This document shows positions 8,676-17,515 of a stretch of 64,000 nt of DNA, one piece after another (the first letter of the stretch is position 1; every line of letters begins with the position of its first letter). The notes under the pieces were generated by a model, which did not search any database, had not been told where the DNA came from, and worked only from the letters and a program-made list of their open reading frames with translations. The stretch comes from Saprospiraceae bacterium (lineage in GTDB: Bacteria > Bacteroidota > Bacteroidia > Chitinophagales > Saprospiraceae), in assembly GCA_013001975.1 (NCBI GenBank), contig JABDKX010000099.1:1-64000 (forward strand). Direction: 5' to 3'. Position numbers and translations under genes: made by a program.

Positions 8676-11600
8676 ATGAAAAATTATTTGATACTCGTCA
8701 TCTTTAGTTTGGTTTTCTTTTCAATAAATGCTCAAGAAGATAAAAAGAAGTGGGATGTAAATAATCCAGAAGGGGAGTGGGTATGGAATGAAATAGATTT
8801 CACAACAGATGAAGGGACTTGGATGAATTTGGATGTCAGTCCTGATGGTCAACATATTGTATTCGATATGTTGGGTGATATTTATAAAATGTCAATTAAT
8901 GGTGGTTCAGCAACATCTTTGCGGACAGGTGTAGCATGGGAGGTCCAGCCGAGGTTTAGTCCAGATGGCAAACATATTTTATTTACCAGTGATGCTGGTG
9001 GTGGTGATAATTGTTGGATAATGGATACCAATGGCGAAAATGCCAAACAAGTCACTAAAGAAAAATTCAGATTACTCAATAATGGAGTTTGGATGCCAGA
9101 CGGACAGTACATTGTTGCTAGGAAACATTTTACATCAGGACGATCATTGGGCGCAGGAGAAATGTGGATGTATCATAAAACAGGCGGTGAGGGTATCCAG
9201 CTGACAAAGAAAAAGAATGACCAGCAAGATGTAAATGAGCCTAGTATTTCTTCTGATGGTAAAGCTTTATATTTTTCAGAAGATATGTACCCTGGCGGTT
9301 ACTTTCAGTATAATAAAGACCCCAACAGTCAAATCTATATGATTAAGAAATATGATTTTGAAAAAGGAAAAGTTCAAAATGTAGTTTCTGGACCAGGCGG
9401 TGCTTTCAGGCCAGAAGTGTCTAATGACGATTCAAAGTTGGCATTTATAAAAAGAATAAGAACAAAAACTGTATTGTGTATTCATGATTTAAAAACAGGG
9501 GAAACATTTCCGATCTTTGACAACTTAAGTAAAGATCAACAAGAAGCTTGGGCCATTTTTGGTGTTTATCCAGGTTTTGATTGGATGCCTGATGACAAAC
9601 ATATTATCATTTATGGGTTAGGTAAAATTTGGAAAGTAAATGCGAAGACGGGCGCTTCTACAGAGATTCCTTTTTCTGTAAATGTGAAAACGAAAATGGC
9701 GAAAACATTGAAAGTTAAAAATGATGCTTTCAATAAAAAGTTTGATGTAAAAGTTGTACGAAATGCTGTTACGTCTCCAGATGGCAAAACATTGGTATTT
9801 AATGCTGTTGGCTATTTATGGGAAGCAAAACTATCTAATGGTAAAGCCAAGCGAATTACTAAATCTGAGGACTTCGAATTTGAACCTTCCTTTTCACCCG
9901 ATGGTAAAAAATTAGTTTATGTGACATGGGATGATGTTGACATGGGTAAAGTAAAAATTATGAATATGAGTACCAAAGAGTCCACTGTGTTGATTTCTGA
10001 TCCTGGTATTTATCGAACGCCCCAATTTAGTCCAGATGGCAATATTATTGTTTATCGAAAAGATGGCGGAAACAGCCATCAGGGATACGTTCATTGTAAG
10101 GAGCCAGGCATTTATACTATAAATGTAAATGGTAATGATAATAAATTGCTTTCTACTCAAGGCGAATATCCATTATTTGATAAAGAAGGGAAGCGCGTCT
10201 TTTATCAAAAAGGAGGCTATTTATTTGGTAGCCTAACCAAATCATATGAAAGTGTAGATTTAAATGGTCAGAATAAAAAAGAACATTTCGATGGTAAGTA
10301 TACACAACGCTATGTGATCAGCCCGGATAACAAATGGGTGGCCTGGTCTGAGTTGTATAAAGTATATATTGCGCCATTTCCTCAAGCAGGAAAAAAGATT
10401 GGCATTACAAGTAAAACCAAAGCGGTACCAGTTGCTCAAGTTGCCAAGGATGCTGGAATAAATATTCATTGGTCAAAGGACAGTAAAGCGTTGCATTGGA
10501 CTTTAGGGAATGAATATTATACAGATAAATTAACGGAAAGATTCAAATTTTTGGAAGGTAGTGTTGACAGCATTCCACCGATGGACAGTTTGGGCATTGC
10601 GATTAAATTAAATATAGAAACCGATAAACCAAATGGAGTAGTCGCTTTTACAAATGCAAAGATTATTACCATGAATGGCAATCAAGTTATTAATAACGGT
10701 ACTGTCATAGTGGAGGAAAATATTATAAAAGAAGTTGGTACAAATGTTTCAATCCCAAACAAAGCACATATTATTGATTGCCAAGGTAAAACGTTGATGC
10801 CAGGTATAATGGACGTTCATGCGCACAGTGGAAACTTCCGATATGGGTTGTCTCCTCAAAAGCAGTGGGAGTATTATGCTAATTTAGCTTATGGCGTAAC
10901 CACATCACATGATCCATCTGCAAATACTGAGATGGTGTTTGCTCAGTCAGAATTAATTAAAGCTGGCGAAATGGTTGGCCCACGATTGTTCAGTACAGGA
11001 ACAATACTATATGGTGCAGATGGTGATTTTAAGGCGTTGGTCAATAATTTAGATGATGCACGTTCTGCTTTGAGAAGAACCAAAGCTTTTGGTGCTTTTT
11101 CCGTAAAAAGTTATAACCAACCAAGACGTGAACAAAGGCAACAAGTCATGTTGGCAGCCAGAGAGCAAGAAATATTGGTAGTTCCAGAAGGAGGTTCATT
11201 TTTCTTTCACAATATGAGTATGATCCAAGATGGTCATACAGGTGTAGAACATAATATCCCTGTTGTTCCACTCTATAATGATGTGGTCAGTTTTTGGAAG
11301 TCAACACAAACACACAATACGCCAACTCTTGTTGTTAATTATGGAAGTGTGAGTGGTGAGTATTATTGGTATCAACATACGAATGTTTGGGAAAAAGAAA
11401 GATTGCTTTCTTTTACACCACGCGCTGTTGTGGATAGCCGTTCAAGACATAGAATGATGTTGCCAGAAGAAGAATATGAAAATGGTCATATTTTGACTTC
11501 TAAGTCATTAAACAAATTGCAAACTGAAGGCGTAAACATTAACTTAGGGGCGCATGGACAATTACAAGGATTAGGTGCTCATTGGGAATTATGGATGTTA

Positions 11601-11942
11601 CAACAAGGTGGCATGTCGAATCATCAAGCTTTGAAATGTGCAACAATCAATGGTGCAAAGTATTTAGGTATGGATCATCAATTAGGAAGTATTGAAAAAG
11701 GTAAGTTGGCCGATTTGATTGTTATTGATGGGGATCCAATAGAAGATATTCGACAATCTGAAAATGTTGTTTATACTATGCTTAATGGACGATTATACGA
11801 CGCTTCAACAATGAATGAAATTGGCAACTACGACAATAAAAGAACTCAATTTTATTTTGAAAAAGAAGGTTCTGGAAATGCGTATCCGTACTTTATGGAA
11901 ACCAACAGCCATATGATGCCACAATGTTGTTGGAGAAATTAA
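8676..11942 (+). CDS. Secreted TolB-propeller / amidohydrolase fusion
   Basis: This 1088-residue exported protein has a signal peptide ending near INAQ. About 600 residues of TolB/PD40-type beta-propeller follow, with repeated SPDG and FSPDGK motifs. After that comes a metal-dependent amidohydrolase domain from about residue 650. The metal-binding HxH motif is in GIMDVHAHSG, further His residues are in VEHN and LGAHGQ, and the C-terminal strand reads GKLADLIVIDGDPIED. The class hydrolyses cyclic amides or peptides, but the substrate is not predictable. The C-terminus ends in the unusual CCWRN. An orphan response regulator gene starts 10 bases downstream and may be co-transcribed. Confidence 0.9.
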   Translation: MKNYLILVIFSLVFFSINAQEDKKKWDVNNPEGEWVWNEIDFTTDEGTWMNLDVSPDGQHIVFDMLGDIYKMSINGGSATSLRTGVAWEVQPRFSPDGKHILFTSDAGGGDNCWIMDTNGENAKQVTKEKFRLLNNGVWMPDGQYIVARKHFTSGRSLGAGEMWMYHKTGGEGIQLTKKKNDQQDVNEPSISSDGKALYFSEDMYPGGYFQYNKDPNSQIYMIKKYDFEKGKVQNVVSGPGGAFRPEVSNDDSKLAFIKRIRTKTVLCIHDLKTGETFPIFDNLSKDQQEAWAIFGVYPGFDWMPDDKHIIIYGLGKIWKVNAKTGASTEIPFSVNVKTKMAKTLKVKNDAFNKKFDVKVVRNAVTSPDGKTLVFNAVGYLWEAKLSNGKAKRITKSEDFEFEPSFSPDGKKLVYVTWDDVDMGKVKIMNMSTKESTVLISDPGIYRTPQFSPDGNIIVYRKDGGNSHQGYVHCKEPGIYTINVNGNDNKLLSTQGEYPLFDKEGKRVFYQKGGYLFGSLTKSYESVDLNGQNKKEHFDGKYTQRYVISPDNKWVAWSELYKVYIAPFPQAGKKIGITSKTKAVPVAQVAKDAGINIHWSKDSKALHWTLGNEYYTDKLTERFKFLEGSVDSIPPMDSLGIAIKLNIETDKPNGVVAFTNAKIITMNGNQVINNGTVIVEENIIKEVGTNVSIPNKAHIIDCQGKTLMPGIMDVHAHSGNFRYGLSPQKQWEYYANLAYGVTTSHDPSANTEMVFAQSELIKAGEMVGPRLFSTGTILYGADGDFKALVNNLDDARSALRRTKAFGAFSVKSYNQPRREQRQQVMLAAREQEILVVPEGGSFFFHNMSMIQDGHTGVEHNIPVVPLYNDVVSFWKSTQTHNTPTLVVNYGSVSGEYYWYQHTNVWEKERLLSFTPRAVVDSRSRHRMMLPEEEYENGHILTSKSLNKLQTEGVNINLGAHGQLQGLGAHWELWMLQQGGMSNHQALKCATINGAKYLGMDHQLGSIEKGKLADLIVIDGDPIEDIRQSENVVYTMLNGRLYDASTMNEIGNYDNKRTQFYFEKEGSGNAYPYFMETNSHMMPQCCWRN

Positions 11943-11952
11943 AAAATAATGA

Positions 11953-12576
11953 ATGATTAAAATCCTTATTGCTGATGATCACAAGGTTTTATTAGATGGA
12001 TTCAAATCTCTGTTTGAAAATATTAACGATATTGAGGTAGTTGCAACAGCAAAAAATGGCGTTGAAGTATTAGATTTATTGAAAAGTACAGAAGTTGATG
12101 TTGTATTAATGGATATAAATATGCCAATCCTAAATGGTGTTGAAACTTGTAAAAAAATCAAAAAGTTATACCCCAAAATAAAAGTAGTTGCATTAAGTAT
12201 GTATAAAGAAGTAAGTTATGTTAAGAGAATGAAAGCTTATGGTGCAAGTGCCTACTTATTAAAAGATGATTCGTCAAATGAAATTATTAAAGCCATTTAT
12301 GAAGTCTATGATGGTGGTCAATATTTTTCAAAGCAATTAAAAGATTTGTTGTTTAATAATGTGTTATCAGATGATTTAGGAGTCGTTACTTTGACAAGAA
12401 GAGAAAAAGAAGTTATTCAACTTATTTCCGAAGGACTTTCTAATAAAGAAATAGGTCAGAAGTTGATACTAAGCACGCATACAATTGATAGCCATAGAAA
12501 GAATTTATTAGCAAAGTTCAACGCCAAGAATAAAGCAGAATTAGTGAAAAAAGCTATGGAAAAAGGATTATTATAA
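11953..12576 (+). CDS. NarL/LuxR-family response regulator
   Basis: This is a 207-residue regulator. The receiver domain (about residues 1-120) has the acidic pair in ADDH, the phosphoacceptor Asp54 in VLMDINMPI and the conserved Lys in LLKDDS. The LuxR-type helix-turn-helix (about 140-205) has the signature LTRREKEVIQLISEGLSNKE. No kinase gene is adjacent, so it is an orphan here. It lies 10 bases after the amidohydrolase gene on the same strand. The partner kinase must be elsewhere. Confidence 0.92.
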   Translation: MIKILIADDHKVLLDGFKSLFENINDIEVVATAKNGVEVLDLLKSTEVDVVLMDINMPILNGVETCKKIKKLYPKIKVVALSMYKEVSYVKRMKAYGASAYLLKDDSSNEIIKAIYEVYDGGQYFSKQLKDLLFNNVLSDDLGVVTLTRREKEVIQLISEGLSNKEIGQKLILSTHTIDSHRKNLLAKFNAKNKAELVKKAMEKGLL

Positions 12577-12663
12577 AATCCAGTTGGTTTTTTAGCTACT
12601 CATTTGTAGAATTATTTTAACGTATTTTTTTTAATCTTAACTTCGATTTTAAATTATTAATAT

Positions 12664-13779
12664 ATGAAACTTTACAATTTAATATTAGCATTTTTAGTAT
12701 TCAATTGTTTAACTGCTCAAGTGGAAAACAAAACAATTGCTCATGACGGTAATGATAGAGAATATATTATTTACACTCCTACAAATTACGATGGTTCAGA
12801 ACCACTACCACTCTTACTTTGCTTTCATGGGTTTACAAGTACTGCGAACTTATTAATGGCATATTCCAGATTTAATGCATTAGCTGAATCAGAAAACTTT
12901 ATAGCTGTTTATCCACAAGGACTTTTATTTGGTGGGAGTACACATTGGAATGTGGGAGGATTTACCTTGGGGAGTAATGTTGATGATGTTGGCTTTGTAA
13001 ATGTGCTCTTAGACGAATTAACAACAAACTATAACATTGATGGTACGCGTGTATATAGTACTGGAATGTCGAATGGTGGATATATGAGTTTCCTTTTAGC
13101 ATGTCAATTAAGTGATCGCATTACAGCCGTTGCTTCAGTTACAGGTTCCATGACGCCACAAACTTATGATGCTTGTAATCCTCAAAGAGTTGTGCCTGTA
13201 TTACAAATACATGGAAATGCGGATGGTACTGTTCCTTACAATGGTGCTTTTTGGTCTAAGTCAATCGATGATGTTTTAGATTATTGGTCAACACATAACA
13301 GTTGTGAAGCTGAAGCAGATGTTTATATTATAAATGATGTTGACCAAACAGATGGAAGTACAGTCGAACAATTTGTTTTTGACCAAGGTGACAATTGTTC
13401 TTCGGTCATTCATTTTAAAGTTGATGGTGGAGGTCATGATTGGCCAGGCGTTTGGGGAAATATGGATATGGATGCCTCAACGGAAGTTTGGAATTTTGTT
13501 TCTCAATATGATATGAATGGATTGATAGGATGTACGACTTCTCTTACGTCTTTTGAAAATTCAAAAATCAAAATCTATCCAAACCCTTCTATTGATTTTA
13601 TAAATGTAGAATCTGAAAAAAATATCACCTCAGAATATAGAATAATAAACGCAAGAAATGAAGTTGTGAAACATGGTGTCATTGCCTCACATGAGGATAA
13701 AATATTAATGAGAGACTTAAATGCAGGTATATATTTTCTGTTAATAGATAATGAAGTTCATAAGTTGATCAAAATATAA
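12664..13779 (+). CDS. CE1-like / polyhydroxybutyrate-depolymerase-family esterase with type IX sorting domain
   Basis: This 371-residue protein has a signal peptide ending near LTAQ and an alpha/beta-hydrolase domain at about residues 22-290. The nucleophile is Ser136 in GMSNGG, the oxyanion region is in LCFHGF, and the catalytic His is probably in GGGHDWPG. The last 75 residues form a type IX secretion C-terminal domain, starting with the typical IYPNPS motif and ending in a short basic strand. Relatives include feruloyl, acetylxylan and PHB esterases (LpqC family). It is likely secreted or surface-attached by the type IX system. The MoeB-type gene begins 9 bases after its stop. Confidence 0.9.
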   Translation: MKLYNLILAFLVFNCLTAQVENKTIAHDGNDREYIIYTPTNYDGSEPLPLLLCFHGFTSTANLLMAYSRFNALAESENFIAVYPQGLLFGGSTHWNVGGFTLGSNVDDVGFVNVLLDELTTNYNIDGTRVYSTGMSNGGYMSFLLACQLSDRITAVASVTGSMTPQTYDACNPQRVVPVLQIHGNADGTVPYNGAFWSKSIDDVLDYWSTHNSCEAEADVYIINDVDQTDGSTVEQFVFDQGDNCSSVIHFKVDGGGHDWPGVWGNMDMDASTEVWNFVSQYDMNGLIGCTTSLTSFENSKIKIYPNPSIDFINVESEKNITSEYRIINARNEVVKHGVIASHEDKILMRDLNAGIYFLLIDNEVHKLIKI

Positions 13780-13788
13780 TTTTTAGCA

Positions 13789-14847
13789 ATCAGATATTCT
13801 AAACAAACGATATTACAAGAAATTGGTGAAGTAGGGCAGGCCAAACTTGCTGAGGCCAAAGTTGCTATTGTCGGATGTGGTGGTCTTGGATCTATAGTCG
13901 CTCCTTATCTCGCAGGCGCAGGAATTGGACAGTTAACCTTAATAGATGCTGATATTCCGGACATAACCAACTTGCACAGACAAGTGGTTTATAAGGAAGG
14001 GGAAACATCAACCAAGTCAGCAGCGTTGGCTCAATTTATCAAAGCATTAAATTCAAATGTAAATGTCATTGCGATTGAAAAGATGATTTCGAAAGCAAAC
14101 ATCAGCGACCTGTTAGAAGATCATGATTTGGTTATTGAGTGCACTGATGATATGATGACGAAATATATGGTTAATGACTATTGCCATTGGAAAAAGATTC
14201 CAATGGTATATGGAGCCATTTATAAGTTTGATGGCTATGTTTCTTTGTTTGAAAATGATAATGATCAAAGTATTCATCTGAGAGATGTCTTTCCAGAACC
14301 TGACCTTGACGTGCCTTCTTGCTCCGAGATCGGCGTTATAAATTCTATTTCAGGATTAATTGGAATGTTACAAGCTAATGAAGCATTAAAGTATCTTTTA
14401 GGTATAGGAGAAAATTTATCAGGTAAGTTATTGACATACAATGTCCTTAATAATGATCAATTAAAATTGAAGCTTAAAAAAACATGGAACCTAGATATTG
14501 AAGCAATGTTTAATTCACAGTCTTATGCGGAAGTCAGTTGTCTGAATGTTCCTGAAATCTCATATGAGGATTTACTTTCCAATATTGAAAATTATAAAGT
14601 AGTCTCAATTCTTGAAGATAATGAACACGTTGATATTAGCATTAGTAATGTAAGAGCACCCATGTCTACAATCAATTTAGATGATTGGTCCAATGAAAAT
14701 CAAGCCACTGTTTTCTATTGCATGTCAGGAAAACGTTCGGCAAAAATAGTTGAGCAGTTACTGTTGAAAAATTCTATGTTGGATATTTATAGTTTGAAAG
14801 ATGGCTTTAAGGGAATTCAAAATTCAAAATTAAAAATTAAAAATTAA
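13789..14847 (+). CDS. moeB: MoeB/HesA/ThiF-type adenylyltransferase with C-terminal rhodanese domain, non-canonical start
   Basis: This protein should adenylate the C-terminal Gly of MoaD for molybdopterin synthesis. Homology begins at IRYSKQTILQEIGEVGQ, only three codons after the stop of the esterase, which is in the same frame. The nucleotide-binding motif GCGGLGS, the NLHRQ segment, and PSCSEIGV around the catalytic Cys follow. The C-terminus is rhodanese-like with CMSGKRS. The first ATG/GTG/TTG codon in frame (TTG at 13963) lies after the nucleotide-binding loop, so translation must begin at a rare codon (ATC at 13789 fits the family best) or a base is wrong. The CxxC zinc pairs of E. 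coli MoeB are absent. The last residues are encoded by an A/T repeat. Confidence 0.85.
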   Translation: MRYSKQTILQEIGEVGQAKLAEAKVAIVGCGGLGSIVAPYLAGAGIGQLTLIDADIPDITNLHRQVVYKEGETSTKSAALAQFIKALNSNVNVIAIEKMISKANISDLLEDHDLVIECTDDMMTKYMVNDYCHWKKIPMVYGAIYKFDGYVSLFENDNDQSIHLRDVFPEPDLDVPSCSEIGVINSISGLIGMLQANEALKYLLGIGENLSGKLLTYNVLNNDQLKLKLKKTWNLDIEAMFNSQSYAEVSCLNVPEISYEDLLSNIENYKVVSILEDNEHVDISISNVRAPMSTINLDDWSNENQATVFYCMSGKRSAKIVEQLLLKNSMLDIYSLKDGFKGIQNSKLKIKN

Positions 14848-14904
14848 GAATTCATTGCTCACATTGTATCCATTGTATTCATTAAATTCATTAAATCATT
14901 GGCC
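14848..14904. repeat. Low-complexity A/T repeat in convergent gap
   Basis: The gap between the convergent moeB and moaE genes contains degenerate copies of TTCATTAAA and TTCATTG words. Just upstream the same kind of sequence (AAATTAAAA units) already forms the last codons of moeB. The units resemble, on the opposite strand, the TTTTTAAT arrays at 61.8 kb. No clear terminator hairpin is visible. Confidence 0.5.
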
Positions 14905-15333
14905 TCAAGGTCTCGCATTAACCCAATAGCTGCCATCTGTTAAAAACTCTTTTTTCCAAATAGGTACTCTTTCTTTGAGTTGATCGATAACATACTCGCA
15001 AGCCAGGAACGCTTTTTTTCTATGGATAGACGAGACGGCAATGATAACAGCTATGTCTTTGATGCCCACATGTCCTTTGCGATGATGAATGCTCAGTTTT
15101 TTAGATTGAAATTTTTCAACACATTCATCTGCAATCTTAGACAATTCTTTGATGGCCATACTTTCATAAGTCTCAAAATCTAGGTGAGTGACGTCTTTAC
15201 CTTTGTTGTGATTTCTTACCGTACCAACAAATAGGACAATGCCTCCACATGTTTCATCAATAACGTATTGGTAACAGGTGTCAATAGATAAATTATCTCC
15301 TAGTATTTGTATGTCAATATTATTATCCACCAC
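14905..15333 (-). CDS. moaE: Molybdopterin synthase catalytic subunit MoaE
   Basis: This 142-residue protein matches MoaE throughout. It has the GGIVLFVGTVRN segment near the start, HLDFETYESMA, the basic HHRKGHVGIKD segment and the active-site Lys region ERVPIWKKE. MoaE with thiocarboxylated MoaD converts cyclic pyranopterin monophosphate to molybdopterin in the cytoplasm. Its start overlaps the end of moaD by 11 bases, implying translational coupling and equimolar subunits. The pair is transcribed leftward, towards moeB. Confidence 0.95.
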   Translation of the reverse strand: MVDNNIDIQILGDNLSIDTCYQYVIDETCGGIVLFVGTVRNHNKGKDVTHLDFETYESMAIKELSKIADECVEKFQSKKLSIHHRKGHVGIKDIAVIIAVSSIHRKKAFLACEYVIDQLKERVPIWKKEFLTDGSYWVNARP

Positions 15334-15574
15334 TGACAGGAGGTATTATAGCAATTTCATCTGAAGTTGAGATTGGAGTGTTATCATCTGCATATTCTTG
15401 ATTGACAGCAATCATGCATTTATTTAATGATTTAAATTGAGGGTAGTTTTTTTCAAGCCAAAGTTTCAAACCTTCTACATTAGAAGGTAATTGCTCATCT
15501 ATTGTGATAAACGCTTGAGACGTAATATCCTTGGCAATGCCAAAACACCTAATTTTCATCATATCCAATTTCAC
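15323..15574 (-). CDS. moaD: Molybdopterin synthase sulfur-carrier subunit MoaD
   Basis: This 83-residue beta-grasp protein ends in PPVSGG, the double Gly that is adenylated by MoeB and converted to a thiocarboxylate. The length is normal for MoaD. The body has the hydrophobic IAVNQEYADD segment expected of the family. It overlaps moaE by 11 bases and follows the permease gene by only 8 bases, so the three probably form one operon. The ATG at 15574 is preceded by a second in-frame Met four residues in; both give a complete fold. Confidence 0.93.
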   Translation of the reverse strand: MKLDMMKIRCFGIAKDITSQAFITIDEQLPSNVEGLKLWLEKNYPQFKSLNKCMIAVNQEYADDNTPISTSDEIAIIPPVSGG

Positions 15575-15582
15575 ATTTAAAA

Positions 15583-16326
15583 TTATATAAATTGTTTGTA
15601 CAATATTCTCAACGCTACAATAAATATCAAAAAGGCCGTTATTTTTTTTATGGTCAAAGGGTTAAAACGTTTAATTGTTAATCTACTGCCTATTTGACCA
15701 CCTAAAAAAACCGCTAATATCAAGTAAATGAGCAATCCACTTTGAATAGAAATCTCATTGTTTATAACTTGGCCTGTTAAGCCGGCCATTGAGTTTACTA
15801 AAATAAATAGTGCGGTGGTAGCTGCGATAACTCTTGGTTTGTCCCATTTAGATAAATGAAGAACTGGAGATAAAAAGATACCACCACCAATGCCAACCAT
15901 CCCAGAAAGGAAGCCAATGGTTCCTCCAATAATACCATTTGAATACCTGGGTAGTTTATTTTGAGAAATATCCTTAGAAGCAATCATGGAAATGGCAGCT
16001 AAGATTAAAGTGACACTTAACAGTATAAAAAATATATTTTGAGTAATGGCAATACTTCCACCAAGATAAGCCATAGGAATGCTTAGGATAATAAGGGATA
16101 ATACTTTTCTAAATTTCAGAAATCCACTTTTGTAAAATAGATAAACTGACGAAGTAACAACGGTTATATTGCAAAGTAAAGCGATTGCTCTGATTGAAGT
16201 AAATTCTAATGGGAATAAAGCGAGCACAGCCAAATAGCTCGATCCACCTCCTAAGCCTGCTGAAGCATAGAACAGCGCAATTATAAAAAAGAGAGCGACC
16301 AATAGTATAATAGTTTCTATTGGCAT
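15583..16326 (-). CDS. TauE/SafE-family membrane permease
   Basis: This 247-residue protein has about eight hydrophobic helices and the two Gly-rich repeats of the family, GLGGGSSYLA near the N-terminus and GMVGIGGGIFLSP near the middle. Family members export or import sulfite, sulfoacetate or other small anions. It is the first gene of a leftward operon with moaD and moaE and is divergent from xdhC. A sulfur oxyanion linked to a molybdoenzyme (sulfite oxidase type) or an oxyanion relevant to cofactor synthesis is a reasonable guess, but the substrate cannot be read from the sequence. Confidence 0.85.
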   Translation of the reverse strand: MPIETIILLVALFFIIALFYASAGLGGGSSYLAVLALFPLEFTSIRAIALLCNITVVTSSVYLFYKSGFLKFRKVLSLIILSIPMAYLGGSIAITQNIFFILLSVTLILAAISMIASKDISQNKLPRYSNGIIGGTIGFLSGMVGIGGGIFLSPVLHLSKWDKPRVIAATTALFILVNSMAGLTGQVINNEISIQSGLLIYLILAVFLGGQIGSRLTIKRFNPLTIKKITAFLIFIVALRILYKQFI

Positions 16327-16408
16327 TATCTGTTTGGTATATTCATTTCAAAATGGTTAAAATTACTTAATTTGCACCAATTCGCAACTAACAACATTTT
16401 TACTGCAT

Positions 16409-17506
16409 TTGAAGGAAATAAGAAGAATACTCGAAGTCTACGATAATACCGACCACCAATCTGAAAAGCTGGCTTTGGCTTCAGTTGTAGGCGTTGAAGA
16501 ATCGTCATATCGCAGGATTGGCGCTCGCATGTTGGTCAGCAGTAATGGCCAATGGACAGGAGGTATAAGTGGGGGCTGTTTGGAAGGTGATGCGCTGAGA
16601 AGATCACAACAAGCTATTTTCAAGAATCAATCATCAACCGTTGTTTATGATACTTTGGATGATGAAGATAATGCTTTGGGCATTGGGTTGGGATGTAATG
16701 GGAAAATAGAAGTGATGTTTACACCGATTGATCCCAATGATAAAGAAAATCAAATTGAGCAGTTGCGGCAAGCCGTTCAAAAAAGTGAGCCTACTATTTT
16801 ATTAAAGGTTATTGAAAATGAAGGCAACAAAAAGCATATTGGTAAGAGTCTTTTAATTGATGCTGATTTGAATCATCTTGATTTTTTAAATTTTTCTTCT
16901 GCTACAATAATGACAGCCATTCAAGAAACCAGAATTAAGCGGCGCCCCCAATTGATAGATATTGAAAATGAAAGTAAGGATCGCTACAAGATCCTAGTTG
17001 AATACATTCGCCCAGAAACCAAATTGGTCATCATCGGTGATAATTATGATGTAATTGCTTTTGTAGGTATCGCCGAAGAACTAGGATGGGAAATTCATGT
17101 TGTCGGTAGAAAGAAAAAAATGGCCAAGGCAATATTCGAGAAATCAAAGAAGGTATATGAATATGAAGAATATGACCAAATTAGTATAAATGAGTTCACT
17201 GCTGTGGTTTTAATGTCGCATGATTTCACCCATGATAAAAAATTATTACCATTAATTCTGAAGCAAAACTTACCATATGTGGGCATGTTGGGACCGAAAA
17301 AGAGAATGATCAAAATGCAATCTGACTTAAACATTGACAATTTGGATAATTTAAACTTCTTTTATAGTCCGGTTGGATTAGATATAGGTGCAGAATCGCC
17401 TGAAGAGATTGCTTTATCGATAGCTGCTGAAATAGTATCTGTATTTAGAAAACGTGATGGAACACCTCTGAAATTTAGAAAAGGAGCCATTCACGATAGA
17501 TATTAA
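16409..17506 (+). CDS. xdhC: XdhC/CoxI-family molybdenum cofactor chaperone
   Basis: This 365-residue protein has the XdhC N-terminal motif SSYRRIGARMLV followed by GGISGGCLEGD, and a C-terminal Rossmann-like domain with DIGAESPEEIALSIAAEI, typical of XdhC_C. XdhC binds molybdenum cofactor, helps sulfurate it and inserts it into xanthine dehydrogenase or CoxL-type hydroxylases. The start is TTG at 16409, chosen because MKEIRRILE fits the family and no ATG occurs before the conserved region. moaA follows after 9 bases, so they are co-transcribed. No client molybdoenzyme gene is present in the window. Confidence 0.92.
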   Translation: MKEIRRILEVYDNTDHQSEKLALASVVGVEESSYRRIGARMLVSSNGQWTGGISGGCLEGDALRRSQQAIFKNQSSTVVYDTLDDEDNALGIGLGCNGKIEVMFTPIDPNDKENQIEQLRQAVQKSEPTILLKVIENEGNKKHIGKSLLIDADLNHLDFLNFSSATIMTAIQETRIKRRPQLIDIENESKDRYKILVEYIRPETKLVIIGDNYDVIAFVGIAEELGWEIHVVGRKKKMAKAIFEKSKKVYEYEEYDQISINEFTAVVLMSHDFTHDKKLLPLILKQNLPYVGMLGPKKRMIKMQSDLNIDNLDNLNFFYSPVGLDIGAESPEEIALSIAAEIVSVFRKRDGTPLKFRKGAIHDRY

Positions 17507-17515
17507 AAAATATAA

